A DNA stretch of 40,253 nucleotides from Deltaproteobacteria bacterium. GTDB lineage: Bacteria > Myxococcota_A > Polyangia > Polyangiales > Polyangiaceae. The translations under genes were made by a program, and so were the position numbers. The notes below the pieces were generated by a model. It did no database searches. It was not told where the DNA came from and saw only the letters and a program-made list of their open reading frames with translations. Below, in pieces: positions 27,898-37,342 of the stretch. Position 1 is the first letter of the stretch, and each line of letters starts with the position of its first letter. The DNA lies in NCBI GenBank assembly GCA_016218915.1, contig JACRCQ010000015.1:1-40253 (forward strand), given 5' to 3'.

Positions 27898-30800
27898 TCA
27901 GCGGGTCACGCGCCTGCGCAAACGACGCGCACCGGCTGCCAGAGCGAGGCCCAGGACGAGCCACGCGCCGATGCCGCCTGAGTTGCTTGCCGTCCGGCAG
28001 CCGCAACCTCCGGAATCGCCCGAGCCAGGAGTGAAGGGTGACGAGCCTGCTTCTCCGGCCACGCCGCCGTCCTCTTCCGACCCGCCGCTGCCTGCGGTTG
28101 CGCCGCCACTGCCTCCGTTGCCGCCGGTCTGGCCTCCGCCCTTTCCGGCTCCTCCTCCGGTGGAGGTCTCTGCGCCGCTGTCGCCGCCGGAGCCTGCTTT
28201 GCCGCCCGTACCCCCGTCCGGGCTCGACTCGCTCTGGCACAGGGCGTCGCAGCCGTCGCCTGACTTCACGTTGCTGTCATCGCACTGCTCGTGGCCGGCC
28301 CACACGTACCCGTCGCCGCACGATGCCTTCACGCACGTATTCAGGCACCCGTCGGTGTTGTCCGAGTTTCCGTCGTCGCACTGCTCGTTGGGCCCCTGCA
28401 CGCCGTCGCCGCACCCAGGCACCTTGCACTGGTTGTTGCACCCGTCGTTGTCGACCGTGTTGCCGTCGTCGCACCCTTCATGGCCGGCCCACACGTGCGA
28501 GTCGCCGCACTTGGCATTCTTGCACCCGGTTACGCAGTCGTCCGTGTTGCTCGTGTTGCCGTCGTCGCACTCCTCGTCGCCCGCGTGAACGAAGCCGTCG
28601 CCGCAGGCCGGCAGCTGGCACGCCGTGGTGCATCCGTCGGTGTTGTCCGCGTTGCCGTCGTCGCAGATCTCCACGCCTGCGCGCACGAAGCCGTCCCCGC
28701 ACGATGCGTTCAAGCACGTGTTCAGGCACGCGTCGGTGTTGTCCATGTTGCCGTCGTCGCACTGCTCGCCCGGCTGTTGGACTCCGTCGCCGCAGCCCGG
28801 GATCGTGCAGTTGTTCGTGCAGCTGTCCGTGTCGACCTTGTTGCCGTCGTCGCACGCCTCCACGCCGGTGTGCGTGTAACCATCGCCGCAGATCGCGGTC
28901 TTGCAGGCGGTCACGCACGAGTCGGTGTTGCTCGTGTTGCCGTCGTCGCACTCTTCTTGCCCGGCCCACTTGAAGCCGTCGCCGCACGCCGCGTTCTTGC
29001 AGCTCGCCGGACACGCGTCGGTGTTGTCCGCGTTGCCGTCGTCACAATCCTCGCCCGGCTGCTGGATGCCGTCGCCGCACGTCGGCGTCTTGCACGTGTT
29101 GGAGCAGCCGTCGTTGTTGATCGTGTTGCCGTCGTCGCACTGCTCGACTCCGGTCTGCACGTAGCCGTCGCCGCATGTCGCGCTCAGGCAGCCGCCGATG
29201 CACGCGTCGGTGTTGATAATGTTGCCGTCGTCGCACTGCTCCACGCCAGCCTGCACGAAGGTGTCTCCGCACTTGGCGGTCTTGCAGTTCTGCACGCACC
29301 CGTCCGTGTTGCTCGCGTTGGCGTCGTCGCACTCCTCGTGGCCAGCCCAGGTGAAGCCGTCGCCACAGGTAGGATTCAGGCACGCGTTGGTGCAATCGTC
29401 GGAGTTGCTCGTGTTGCCGTCGTCGCACTGCTCCGGCCCGTTCGTGGTGCTGTCGCCGCACCTGGGGCCCATGCCCGAGCAGTCGGCCTTGCAGTGGTTG
29501 TAGGTGCCGTTGGCCGGCCCGTCGTCGCAGGTCTCGCCCACGTTCTGGATGCCGTCGCCGCAGAACGAAGCTGCCGCATACTCGTAGGCGCCCATGTCGA
29601 ACTCGGAGCCGTTGATGCCGTCGCCGTTGAGCGGACGCGCCACGCCTTCGAAGTCGTGGTTGGGGGCGCCTGTGGCTGTGCCAGAGTCGATGCACACGCT
29701 GCTGCTTTGCAGCTTGAGGTTGGTCGGAGCCGAAACGTAGTTCGGGTTCTGCGTGATGGTGCCCGCTCCGGCGCTGACGTTGTAGTAGTTGGTCGGGTTG
29801 CCCCAGACGTCAGAGTATGTGACGGTAACCGTGTTGGAGCCGCTGCGGTACACGCCATAGCTCGTCTGGTTGGTGATGATGCTGTTCTTCACCGTCACAG
29901 CAGCAACCGCTGAGGAGCCGAAGTACAGGCCATACGAGCCATTGGAGTAGACCGTCGAATTGGTGATCGAGATGGCGGACCCGCTCAAGGTCGTATTGAT
30001 ATTGAAACCGTAGCTCGAGTTCGAATAGACGAGCGCGTTGGTGACATTGGGCGCGCCTTTGGCCGTCGCCGACACGCCGGTGCTGTTCCCGGTCACCGCG
30101 ATTCCGTCGAGCTCCAGGGCGCCATCCATCAATGACACGCCCGTGCTGTTGGTCCGAAACGTCGTGGACTTGACCGAGCTGCCGGATGCCGTCGAGTTGT
30201 ATCGCATCCCGTAGACGGCCTTCTCGGAGACCGCGTACAAGAGGGTCGCCACGCCGCCAGGTTGCACGTCGATACCGTACCACGACGACGCGTTGGAGCC
30301 GGCCGACCCGAAGGTGATCAAGGATGTCTTGGCTCCGGAGGCAGCGAGCGAGCCCTTGACGATGAGCTCGGCTCGCGCGGTGTCCGTCCCAGCGGCCATG
30401 TTGTCGGTGGTGGCGAAGCTCAGCGTCACACCCGGATCGATTGTGAGCGTCTTGCCAACCGGGATCGTGAGGTCACCCGGCACCGTGTAGGGAGAGCCGG
30501 TGACAGCCAGCTGCTTGCCGTCCCAGAGCGTGCCATACAGGCCCGGCGTCGGGTCGTTCACGAACGCGAGCGCACCGATGTCGGACGTGCCGTTTTCTGC
30601 TGCGAAACGGGCAGGCGAGTTGGAGGTCAGCCTCAGGTTCGTCGACGGATCGACGTAGATCGGGTTGGCGGAGAATGAGCCCGTCCCCGCAGAAACGTTG
30701 TAGAAGTTCGTCGGGTTGCCCCAAACGTCGCAGTACGTAACGTTGACCGTGTTCGACCCTGAGCGGTACACGCCGTACGACGTCTGGTTGGTGATGATCG

Positions 30801-31563
30801 AGTTCTTGACGTTGACCACACAGGCAGCGGACGAGCCGAAGTAGATGCCGTATGAGCCGTTGGAATGGATGGTCGTGCCGGTGACCGCGACCGTGCCGGA
30901 CGTCGCGTTGATGTTCAGGCCATAGCTGGTGTTGAGTCTGAAGATGCTGTCGCTAACCGTCGGGTTTCCGGCCGTCGTTGCGGACAACCCCGTGCTGTTG
31001 GTCGTGAAGGTCACCCGCGTGAAGGTAGGCGTACCGGCCGTGACGCTCGCTCCCGTGCTGTTGGTCTGGATCAAGCAGTCGGTAAGCGCAGGCGTCGCTG
31101 CGGCAGTCGCTGCGCTCCGGACCCCGTACACCGCGTTCTGGATCGTCGTCCCCGAGATCGTTGCGCTCGTCGCAGCTGCATCGATCACCACCCCGTACCA
31201 CAGGCTCGCGGTCGAGCCGGACTGCGCCTGCAACACAACCTGCGATCCAGTGGTGCCCGAGATCGTGAGCGACCCCTTGATCGTCATCTCGACCCGCGCT
31301 GTGTCGAGCCCCGAAGCCTGCCCGTCCGTGGACGCGAATTGCACCACGGTTCCTGCCTGGATGGTCAAGAACGCACCCGAAGGCACCGTGATGTCGCCTT
31401 GCACGATGTAGGGACTGTTCGCTGCAGTCCACGTTTGGTTGATGACGTTGCCGCCTGTGATCGTGGTCGCTGCGGAAGCAGCACGGCTCACGACGAAAAG
31501 GGCTGCAAAGCAAAGGACAGCAGACAGAAAGCGCACGGCGCTCGACAGGGGTCGTTGGTTCAC
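27898..31563 (-). CDS. Giant secreted beta-helix protein with 14 Cys-rich repeats and MYXO-CTERM tail
   Basis: The protein has 1221 residues from a GTG at 31563, chosen because GGGAGG (31571-31576) precedes it and a signal peptide follows ([20 protein letters not shown]). The frame extends upstream without further signals. Residues about 25-670 form a right-handed beta-helix (PbH1-type), built as two similar halves about 307 residues apart ([15 protein letters not shown] versus [15 protein letters not shown]). Fourteen Myxococcus-type Cys-rich repeats (DUF4215) follow, each CGDG-x(5-6)-GE-x-CDDGN-x(5)-D-x-C-x(3)-C. The end has a Gly/Ala linker, GGCGCRTAS, a hydrophobic helix ([12 protein letters not shown]) and RRLRRR, a MYXO-CTERM sorting tail. 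DUF4215 arrays are common on surface proteins of this phylum. No catalytic residues are recognised. Confidence 0.92.
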   Translation of the reverse strand: MNQRPLSSAVRFLSAVLCFAALFVVSRAASAATTITGGNVINQTWTAANSPYIVQGDITVPSGAFLTIQAGTVVQFASTDGQASGLDTARVEMTIKGSLTISGTTGSQVVLQAQSGSTASLWYGVVIDAAATSATISGTTIQNAVYGVRSAATAAATPALTDCLIQTNSTGASVTAGTPTFTRVTFTTNSTGLSATTAGNPTVSDSIFRLNTSYGLNINATSGTVAVTGTTIHSNGSYGIYFGSSAACVVNVKNSIITNQTSYGVYRSGSNTVNVTYCDVWGNPTNFYNVSAGTGSFSANPIYVDPSTNLRLTSNSPARFAAENGTSDIGALAFVNDPTPGLYGTLWDGKQLAVTGSPYTVPGDLTIPVGKTLTIDPGVTLSFATTDNMAAGTDTARAELIVKGSLAASGAKTSLITFGSAGSNASSWYGIDVQPGGVATLLYAVSEKAVYGMRYNSTASGSSVKSTTFRTNSTGVSLMDGALELDGIAVTGNSTGVSATAKGAPNVTNALVYSNSSYGFNINTTLSGSAISITNSTVYSNGSYGLYFGSSAVAAVTVKNSIITNQTSYGVYRSGSNTVTVTYSDVWGNPTNYYNVSAGAGTITQNPNYVSAPTNLKLQSSSVCIDSGTATGAPNHDFEGVARPLNGDGINGSEFDMGAYEYAAASFCGDGIQNVGETCDDGPANGTYNHCKADCSGMGPRCGDSTTNGPEQCDDGNTSNSDDCTNACLNPTCGDGFTWAGHEECDDANASNTDGCVQNCKTAKCGDTFVQAGVEQCDDGNIINTDACIGGCLSATCGDGYVQTGVEQCDDGNTINNDGCSNTCKTPTCGDGIQQPGEDCDDGNADNTDACPASCKNAACGDGFKWAGQEECDDGNTSNTDSCVTACKTAICGDGYTHTGVEACDDGNKVDTDSCTNNCTIPGCGDGVQQPGEQCDDGNMDNTDACLNTCLNASCGDGFVRAGVEICDDGNADNTDGCTTACQLPACGDGFVHAGDEECDDGNTSNTDDCVTGCKNAKCGDSHVWAGHEGCDDGNTVDNDGCNNQCKVPGCGDGVQGPNEQCDDGNSDNTDGCLNTCVKASCGDGYVWAGHEQCDDSNVKSGDGCDALCQSESSPDGGTGGKAGSGGDSGAETSTGGGAGKGGGQTGGNGGSGGATAGSGGSEEDGGVAGEAGSSPFTPGSGDSGGCGCRTASNSGGIGAWLVLGLALAAGARRLRRRVTR
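28225..29564 (-). repeat. Tandem array of 14 DUF4215 coding repeats
   Basis: Units of about 93-99 bases encode the CGDG...CDDGN...C...C module. The DNA is less conserved than the protein pattern, so the array is old and under selection for the Cys and Asp positions. One unit has lost a Gly (CDDAN) and one reads CDDSN. Confidence 0.92.
29690..31440 (-). repeat. Internal duplication of the beta-helix coding region (period about 920 bp)
   Basis: About 30610-31440 and 29690-30520 encode matching protein over most of their length. One block is near identical ([18 protein letters not shown] with VWGNPTN after it, in both halves). The offset is constant at about 920 bases, so this was a single duplication within the gene. 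Confidence 0.85.
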
Positions 31564-31657
31564 GGCGCCACCTCCCGGGGATGGTTGGCGCATTATACGG
31601 CGAATCCAGACGAATTCTTCCTGATTCGAGGCGGCGGGGCGTCGTTGTCCTGGAATT

Positions 31658-32209
31658 TCAGCTCGCTCGACGACGAGCGAACCAGTGGGCCGGCGCACGC
31701 CCCCCAGGGCTCTCCGCCAGCTCTCGAAGGACGTGCTGCCGATAGTGCCGATCCGCAGTCTCCAGCTCGAGTGCGACTTCTGCCGCAAGCTCGACCAACT
31801 CCCCGAGCCGGCGTCGGTCGATCCTCGTGGAATCCCCTATCAGCACTCCGGCCTGCCACACCGGCGTGTAGATCGGCACCACCACCGCACGCACGAACGG
31901 GAGCCACGCCTTGAGGTACAACGGCACGAACGGCAACCGCGTCGTCTCGATCCCTGACACCCACGCCGCAAGCCTCAGCTCGACCGCGAACTCTGCGTCC
32001 GGTCTCGGACCAGGAGCTGGATCGACCTGTGCCCGCTGCGGTTGCCCGCAGCTGCTCTGCAGCAGCACTCCGATGCTTCCCGACTCCACGATCCTGCGCA
32101 TCGGCACGAGGATCTGCTGGGTGGACAGCCCCCTCGGCGGACGAGCAGAGAATACTCCACTGTTTCGTGGCTCCTCGGCGGGCGCCAGGTGATCGTGCTC
32201 CGGCCTCAT
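31658..32209 (-). CDS. Hypothetical protein
   Basis: The protein has 183 residues from the ATG at 32209. An alternative start at 32260 adds 17 residues. Features are [22 protein letters not shown] near residue 30, a hydrophobic, aromatic middle ([25 protein letters not shown]) that could touch a membrane, and a charged helical end ([22 protein letters not shown]). The composition is protein-like, unlike the overlapping frames on either strand, which are Arg/Gly-rich noise. I recognise no family. It lies between the NMT1/OmpA-like gene (84 bases upstream) and the beta-helix gene (94 bases downstream), all on the same strand. There is no signal peptide. Confidence 0.6.
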   Translation of the reverse strand: MRPEHDHLAPAEEPRNSGVFSARPPRGLSTQQILVPMRRIVESGSIGVLLQSSCGQPQRAQVDPAPGPRPDAEFAVELRLAAWVSGIETTRLPFVPLYLKAWLPFVRAVVVPIYTPVWQAGVLIGDSTRIDRRRLGELVELAAEVALELETADRHYRQHVLRELAESPGGRAPAHWFARRRAS

Positions 32210-32292
32210 GGGCTCTTGGAACGGTCGCCCGCAACGAATCTGTAGCCCTGTCCGTCCCAAACCCGCTTCCCGGCACGCTTGGACGCGCAGAC

Positions 32293-33804
32293 TCAGGGCA
32301 CCGACAGAATCTCGATCAACGTGCTCCCCGCGTCGCCCTGCACACCCTTGGCCACTGCGAGCCTGCCCGCCGGAAGCTCGAACCGGTCCACCGTCGCCTG
32401 GATCAGCTTGCGCGTCCGCACGTCGTCCACTCCCGCCCCGCCAAACACCGCCACTCGAAGCCCGGATCTCTCAAAAATACCTGCCAGCAGCCCTGCTTCG
32501 GCCACCAGCGATGGCTCGTCGAGCTTGCCCTTGGCGATTCGATACGACAGGAGCACCGGAGCGGTCTCACCTCGAGGCTGAACCTTCGGGTCGGCTACAG
32601 GCGGGGCAGCAAGCTCCGGGTTGGAACGCACCAACCCAGCAATGATCCCCGGCAGCACCGGTGGCGCCTCAGGCGCTGGGATGGTGAGCACCCGGCTCGC
32701 TCTCCATAGCTTCCAGGTCCTGGCAAAGAGCTGATCGAGCGTGACCGGGCTCCGGCCCGAGAGATTGGTCGCCCTCGCATTGTCGTAGAGCGATGCTGGC
32801 GCGATCTCTCCGAGCCTGCGCACCAGGGTCAGCGGCTCAGGCGCTCCCTGCATGGCTCCGATGCGTCGCGCTCCCTCTGCCGCATCCGATTGGATTCGCG
32901 CCTGCCCCTGCAGCCACGCCTTCACCCAGGCACCCAGGGCATCCCCATGCTTCTCCACGAAGGCCGCCTGGGCAACCGCCACCAGCGGAACCAGCCGAGG
33001 CGCGTCCGCAGTCGTCAGCAGCAGCTTGCCCGGCGCCTGCGCTTCGTCGCGCCTGTCCCCGGAGAAGAACACCGGCTGCTTGTCAGCAGCGGGCACTGCA
33101 ATCGACCCGGCAGGCACGCCGGCGAGGTCGAGGGTGAACAGCGCCAGGAACATCGACGCATCGTTGCGGGACCCTCCCAGCGTCAACCCCTTGGCCGGCA
33201 CGTTGAGCAGCGAGTCGCGCTGCGACCAGAGCCCTTCCCTCCCGCGAGACCATCCGGTCACAAAGAAGATCTGCGGGCTGAGTGCACGCATTCGCTCATA
33301 GGCAGCCACGAAGTCGGGCAGGGGAAGCACGCCGATGTCAGCCCCGTCCTTGTCCTCTCCCCCTCGAGCAAGCGCGCTCTCCACGCTCTTGTCCGCGCTC
33401 GATGGCGTCACGTGTACGTCGAGCCCCGCCTTCCACATCGCGCATCCTGGGGCCGTGTCGATCCCTTCGTTGGCGAGGAGCGCCGCTGCGAGGGTGTCCC
33501 ATCCTGTGCCGACCACGCGCAGCGTGCGCTTGAGCGACAGCTTCGGAGCCGGCACCACGGTGCTGGACGACGCGGTCGGTGCGCTTGCCGAACCTGGAAC
33601 CGCTGGAGCAGGGCGTGCGATCGAGGCGGAAGCGGAAGCCGATGCCGACGCCGATGCCGCGGCAGCAGGAGCCTCGCCCCGCGGCGCATCATGGGGCTCG
33701 CTGGTCCGGAGGCACGCGAACACGATCAGCGCACCGAGCATGCAGGCAAGCAGCCCGAGCACGATCCGCCTTCGCATTCCGTCCATCGCCGCTCGTGTTG
33801 ACAT
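32293..33804 (-). CDS. NMT1-like substrate-binding protein fused to a C-terminal OmpA-like domain
   Basis: The protein has 503 residues. An N-terminal hydrophobic anchor or lipid signal (IVLGLLACMLGALIVFAC) is followed by a long Ala/Ser/Pro linker (about 40-90). Then comes a periplasmic binding-protein fold: TLRVVGTGWDTLAAALLANEG, VHVTPSSADKSVESALARGG, GADIGVLPLPDFVAAYERM and FFVTGW, as in NMT1/SsuA-like ABC substrate-binding proteins. The last 120 residues (LSYRIAKGKLDEPSLVAEAGLL, LRVAVFGGAGVDDVRTRKLIQATVDRF) look like an OmpA-type peptidoglycan-binding domain, where the usual 'GHtD' loop reads GGAGVDD. Fusions of this type exist, but the missing His makes peptidoglycan binding doubtful. The gene starts 7 bases after the protease gene and is in the plsC operon. 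No permease or ATPase gene is nearby. Confidence 0.72.
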   Translation of the reverse strand: MSTRAAMDGMRRRIVLGLLACMLGALIVFACLRTSEPHDAPRGEAPAAAASASASASASASIARPAPAVPGSASAPTASSSTVVPAPKLSLKRTLRVVGTGWDTLAAALLANEGIDTAPGCAMWKAGLDVHVTPSSADKSVESALARGGEDKDGADIGVLPLPDFVAAYERMRALSPQIFFVTGWSRGREGLWSQRDSLLNVPAKGLTLGGSRNDASMFLALFTLDLAGVPAGSIAVPAADKQPVFFSGDRRDEAQAPGKLLLTTADAPRLVPLVAVAQAAFVEKHGDALGAWVKAWLQGQARIQSDAAEGARRIGAMQGAPEPLTLVRRLGEIAPASLYDNARATNLSGRSPVTLDQLFARTWKLWRASRVLTIPAPEAPPVLPGIIAGLVRSNPELAAPPVADPKVQPRGETAPVLLSYRIAKGKLDEPSLVAEAGLLAGIFERSGLRVAVFGGAGVDDVRTRKLIQATVDRFELPAGRLAVAKGVQGDAGSTLIEILSVP

Positions 33805-33811
33805 GGCCAGC

Positions 33812-35035
33812 TCACCACACCGATGACGACGTCGAGTCGTCGCCGATCTTCCTGCGCCCAGGGTACGAAGGCTTGATCAGCCCCTTGAGAACATTGACCG
33901 GGATCGCGAGATTCAGGTTCTGCCCCCTTGCGAAGAACCCGAGCTGCGCTGTGGTGACACCGATCACCTCACCGCGCATGTTGAACAGCGGACCCCCGGA
34001 ATTGCCGGGCGACACAGGGGCCGACATCTGGATCCACTGCTTGCCCTCCAGCACGCGGCGCGCTGACACCAGCCCGTCGGTCAACGTGTGCTCGAGCCCC
34101 AGCGGATTGCCGATCGAGATCACCCGCTCACCCACCTGCACAGCTTCTGAGTCGCCGAGCTCGAGCGGCTTGACGTCCGGAGCAGGCCCCGCGTCCGCTG
34201 CCGCGAAGTCGATCTTGAGCAGCGCCAGGTCGAGCGAAGCGTCGTCTACCAGAAGCTCCGCTGACGTGTACTTCGCCCCGGCGATGAACTTGATGCGAAT
34301 CGCCGTTGCCTCGTCGACCACGTGGTGGTTGGTCGCGATCACCCCTTCGCGATCGATCAGGAACCCCGTGCCTCCCCCTTCAGCACCGGCCTTCTGCTTG
34401 ACCGAGATCGACACGACCGATGGGGATACCTGCTTGAACAGATCAGCGGGCGTGCGCTCCGTCTTGTCGCGCGATGAAGCTGCTTCCGCCGGTGCGTCGA
34501 ACGCAGTCGCAGCATCCTCCACGGACGGGGCTGCATCGTGCGCGGACGCGGCTGCGTTCGCAGGAGGCGCGGACGCGCTGGCAGAGGGCGCGCTTGCGCT
34601 TGCAGACGTGGTCGGGGCAGGCGGCGGGGGAAAGCGCACAGGCACGCGCGCCATCGCATAGGCGACCCGCGCGACCAGCGGAGAGCCGTCAGCCACGAGT
34701 CGATCGCCTTCGCGCACCAGAAGCCCGCGCGTCGCCATGCCGGCCAGCGCCGTGAAGGTCAGCGCGCAGCCGAGCCACACCACGGCCAGGATGTCCGTGG
34801 GCAGACCACGCGCGCTCGTGGGATCGTTGGCCGGCAGCATCCGGTCCGCAATGACGAGCGGCACGACCAACGCCACGATGATCGCGACCGTCAGACGAAG
34901 CCAGAGGCGATCGGTCACCAGGCCCGTGGTCGCCATCAGGCCGATGAGCGTGCCGATCAGACCGACCACCATCGATGCCGCTTTGACGAGCACGAAGATG
35001 ACTCGGAATTTTGCCTCGAACCCGGCTGCGGCCAT
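33812..35035 (-). CDS. Membrane-bound trypsin-like (DegP-type) serine protease without PDZ domain
   Basis: The protein has 407 residues from the ATG at 35035 (AGGAT upstream). A TTG at 35056, whose last two bases plus the next A form the plsC stop, is an alternative coupled start. The N-terminal third has three membrane helices (VKAASMVVGLIGTLIGLMATTG, LTVAIIVALVVPLVIA, ILAVVWLGCALTFTALAG). An Ala/Ser/Pro/Asp linker follows, then a trypsin-fold domain with all three residues: His in IATNHHVVD, Asp in LDLALLKI and Ser in SPGNSGGPLF. It ends right after the domain (NLAIPVNVLKGLI), so the PDZ domains of DegP/HtrA are absent. The active site would face the periplasm. A role in envelope protein quality control is likely; its target is unknown. 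Confidence 0.88.
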   Translation of the reverse strand: MAAAGFEAKFRVIFVLVKAASMVVGLIGTLIGLMATTGLVTDRLWLRLTVAIIVALVVPLVIADRMLPANDPTSARGLPTDILAVVWLGCALTFTALAGMATRGLLVREGDRLVADGSPLVARVAYAMARVPVRFPPPPAPTTSASASAPSASASAPPANAAASAHDAAPSVEDAATAFDAPAEAASSRDKTERTPADLFKQVSPSVVSISVKQKAGAEGGGTGFLIDREGVIATNHHVVDEATAIRIKFIAGAKYTSAELLVDDASLDLALLKIDFAAADAGPAPDVKPLELGDSEAVQVGERVISIGNPLGLEHTLTDGLVSARRVLEGKQWIQMSAPVSPGNSGGPLFNMRGEVIGVTTAQLGFFARGQNLNLAIPVNVLKGLIKPSYPGRRKIGDDSTSSSVW

Positions 35036-35052
35036 GGCGCGCGATCCTATCC

Positions 35053-35817
35053 TCAAGCCTCGTGGATCGCACGTGCTTCGTGAACGAGCCCTTGCACCAC
35101 GTCGTGGAGCCTCGTGGTCAGGTCTGCGCGGGATTCCCCGGCCTTGACCCGTATCGGGCTGCCGACCTTCACGACCAGCTTCGTCGACTTGCGCGACGCC
35201 ATCTTCTGCAGGTGCGCCAGAAAGGACTCGTCAACCCACTCGACCCCCGCATCGTAGGCAAGCCCGACCGGGATCACTTCGACATCGAGACCGCGCATCG
35301 CGCTGAACGCGCCCTGGCGGAACTCCCGAACCTCGTCGCCCGCAAAGGTCGTGCCCTCTGGGAACACCAGCAGCGTCGCACCTTGCTCGAGCCTGCGACG
35401 AATGACCCGGATTGCGGAAGCACCGCTCGTACCCCGCGATCGCTCCACCCACACCGTGCCTGCCTTGCGCGCCGCAGTGCCAAGGATGGGCCAGCGAGCG
35501 ATCGCAGCCTGTCCGAGGAACTGCCCTCCGAACAAGGTGAGCAGCACGATGATGTCAGCAGGCGATCTGTGATTGGCGACCACGAGCCGGGCGCCTGTGG
35601 CAGCAGGCGGCGCTGCTGGATCCACGATGACCTGCATGCCGAACATCTTGAGCAGACGCCGGCACCAGGCGCGCATGTGCTTGTCGAACACGACCGGGCG
35701 ATCCTGCTCGGCAACCAGCCGCTCGTGCGCGGTCACTGTGGCGAGACGCGCGAGCGTGTAGATCGCGAGGCCAGAGGCGCGCAGCGGGGCACGAACAGGG
35801 AGCATCGGGGTATGCAT
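35053..35817 (-). CDS. plsC: 1-acyl-sn-glycerol-3-phosphate acyltransferase family protein
   Basis: The protein has 254 residues. It is of the PlsC/LPLAT type, with block I NHRSPAD (Asn82-His83...Asp88, the HX4D catalytic motif), GTVWVERSRG as block II, FPEGTTFAGDEVREFRQGAF (152-171) as block III, and VIPVGLAYD as block IV. PlsC acylates lysophosphatidic acid at position 2 to give phosphatidic acid at the inner membrane. Paralogues act on other lysolipids, so the symbol is a family assignment. The ATG at 35817 lies inside a 16-base palindrome at the edge of the repeat cluster; a second ATG is at 35805. The gene is the first of an apparent operon with the serine protease and the NMT1/OmpA-like gene. 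Confidence 0.92.
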   Translation of the reverse strand: MHTPMLPVRAPLRASGLAIYTLARLATVTAHERLVAEQDRPVVFDKHMRAWCRRLLKMFGMQVIVDPAAPPAATGARLVVANHRSPADIIVLLTLFGGQFLGQAAIARWPILGTAARKAGTVWVERSRGTSGASAIRVIRRRLEQGATLLVFPEGTTFAGDEVREFRQGAFSAMRGLDVEVIPVGLAYDAGVEWVDESFLAHLQKMASRKSTKLVVKVGSPIRVKAGESRADLTTRLHDVVQGLVHEARAIHEA

Positions 35818-35822
35818 ACCCC
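35807..35822. promoter_or_regulatory. 16-bp perfect palindrome at the plsC start
   Basis: GGGGTATGCATACCCC covers the ATG at 35817. It marks the junction between the gene and the 100-bp repeats, whose first bases (ACCCCAAGGGG) it shares. It could be an operator, or simply a junction product. Confidence 0.35.
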
Positions 35823-36048
35823 AAGGGGCTACCTTGCAGATCAGAGAAGTTCACAGGGAGATGGGAGGTCGGGAGGTGGGGATTTTGTGTTTGCGGGGCG
35901 CGCTGGGCTTGCGGGAAACCCTAAGGGGCTACCTTGCAGATCAGAGAAGTTCACAGGGAGATGGGAGGTCGGGAGGTGGGGATTTTGTGCTTGCGGGGCG
36001 CGCTGGGCTTGCGGGAAACCCTAAGGGGCTACCTTGCAGACCAGAGAA
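35819..36048 (+). repeat. Two near-identical tandem copies plus a partial third of the 100-bp repeat
   Basis: Unit 1 is 35821-35920, unit 2 is 35921-36020, and a partial third is 36021-36048. Units 1 and 2 differ at only two positions that I can find (35822, 35890). The core contains CCAAGGGGCTACCTTGCAGA, GTTCACAGGGAG and TTGCGGGAAACC. The near identity means a recent duplication. Confidence 0.95.
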
Positions 36049-36351
36049 ATCGCGGATCGCTCTGGGCTCGGGGGATACGGCCTACACGGGGAGTAGCGCC
36101 AGCGGGCGAAACGGGTCGTGATACCCGCGGAAGGTAGAGGCACGGCTGTGTGTGCCCGCGTTCGGCACCGCACGGCGTGGCTCGTTCGGCTCAGCGTGTG
36201 TGCCCGCGTTCGGCACAGCTTGCATGCCACGATCACCGAGGGCCCGGGGCGTGCCCGCGCACCATCGAACGACGCTTTGGCCCGGAGGCTATCCAAGCCC
36301 TTGGGGCTTGACCCAACCAGCCGCCGGTTTCAACAGGCGGTGGCCCGTGCG
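36049..36351. other. Intergenic region with a 21-bp direct repeat and hairpins
   Basis: This is the rest of the 534-base gap between plsC and the thioredoxin-TPR gene. It holds a 21-bp direct repeat (36148-36168 and 36196-36216, containing GTGTGCCCGCGTTCGGCAC) and hairpin AAGCCC/GGGCTT (36295-36309). A GC stem (near 36322-36341) may end transcription of the minus-strand gene that stops at 36352. No gene was recognised. Confidence 0.55.
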
Positions 36352-37320
36352 TCAGAACCCTGCGGCAAGCTTCCCGGCCAGCTCCTCGAGCTCCTTGCGA
36401 TCTTCTCCAGTGGCCTTGGCGATCACGGCCTGCACCGCTGCGGCTGCCGGCTTTCGCTCTGGCTCCAGCTTGTGCTTCACCACGAACGACGCCCATTGGG
36501 CTGCAGCTCCCACGCTCTCGGGCGCCTTGCGTGCGTGGGCACGCAGCGCCTCCAGCCCCACTTCCGGGTGGCCGATCTCTGCCTCGCCCCTCGCGTACCA
36601 GGACCAGGCCCCTGACGCCCATTCGCTGTCCGGAAAGCGCGTGGCAAGATCGCGCCAGATGTGACGCGCTGTGCGGGGGTCCTTGCGCACTCGCTGGTAG
36701 TAGCGCCCGAGCAGGAAGAGCGCCTGCGCTGCATCCTCAGGATTGCCCTGCATCCAGGTGACCCGGTCGAGAAGCGCTTCGCCCTGATCCGGTTGCCCGC
36801 GCACGAGCAGCGCTTCTCCCAGGGCAAGCGCAGCACGGCTGTCCGTGGGGTTCTTGTCCCAAGCGGCTCGCAAGGCTGGCATCGGATCCGGTGCAACCTT
36901 GGCAGCCTGGAATTGAGCGACCCACTTGTCCTTGGCGTCGTAGTCGCTGATCCGCCCGAGCTCTGAGCCATCTGGCGCGAGCACCAGCACCAGGGGGAGC
37001 GACATGACCACGTACTGCTCGATCAGCGGTCGATTCGCCTCGGTATCGAAGTCGAACTTAACAGCGACCATGTCCGAGGTGAGCCTTGCCCCTTCGCGGG
37101 TGGAGAGAAGCTCTCGTTCGAGCGCTTTGCACGCGGGGCACCACGTTGCATCGAACTTGACGAGCACCCGTTGGTTGGAGGTTTTGGCCTTGTCGAGCGC
37201 CTGCGGCAGGGTGAGGGGCTGCCAGCGGACAGACTCGGGTTGAGCGTGCAGAAGGGACAATCCGAGGAGCAGGGAGGCGAAGATCAACCCTGCGACGAGA
37301 GCGATGCGCCTGGAAGGCAT
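36352..37320 (-). CDS. Periplasmic thioredoxin-TPR protein
   Basis: The protein has 322 residues. An N-terminal hydrophobic segment (IALVAGLIFASLLLGLSLLHA, 6-26) acts as signal or anchor. It is followed by a thioredoxin-like domain like DsbD C-terminus/Thioredoxin_7: VLVKFDATWCPACKALE with Cys61-Pro-Ala-Cys64, VKFDFDTEANRPLIEQYVVMSLPLVLVLAPDG (seen as separate strands, cis-Pro in SLPLVLV). Residues about 165-320 are helical with TPR-like units (ALALGEALLVRGQPDQGEALL, LFLLGRYYQRVRKDPRTA). The TPR part should bring partner proteins to the redox site. A role as a thiol reductase or disulfide exchanger at the envelope is the likely function. It starts at an ATG just after the repeat cluster's left flank, on its own transcript. 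Confidence 0.9.
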   Translation of the reverse strand: MPSRRIALVAGLIFASLLLGLSLLHAQPESVRWQPLTLPQALDKAKTSNQRVLVKFDATWCPACKALERELLSTREGARLTSDMVAVKFDFDTEANRPLIEQYVVMSLPLVLVLAPDGSELGRISDYDAKDKWVAQFQAAKVAPDPMPALRAAWDKNPTDSRAALALGEALLVRGQPDQGEALLDRVTWMQGNPEDAAQALFLLGRYYQRVRKDPRTARHIWRDLATRFPDSEWASGAWSWYARGEAEIGHPEVGLEALRAHARKAPESVGAAAQWASFVVKHKLEPERKPAAAAVQAVIAKATGEDRKELEELAGKLAAGF

Positions 37321-37342
37321 GCGAGGATGGTAGCGCGGGGCC

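Noticed and set aside
28225..29564. Regular repeats considered as a CRISPR array
   Set aside because: The units are coding, keep an open frame with conserved Cys/Asp and have no unique spacers.
28291..29913. Plus-strand 540-residue open frame
   Set aside because: It mirrors the DUF4215 array; its repeated VAVVALL phrases are the reverse reading of the CDDGN repeats.
31564..31788. Upstream extension of the giant beta-helix gene
   Set aside because: A strong ribosome-binding sequence and the signal peptide place the start at 31563.
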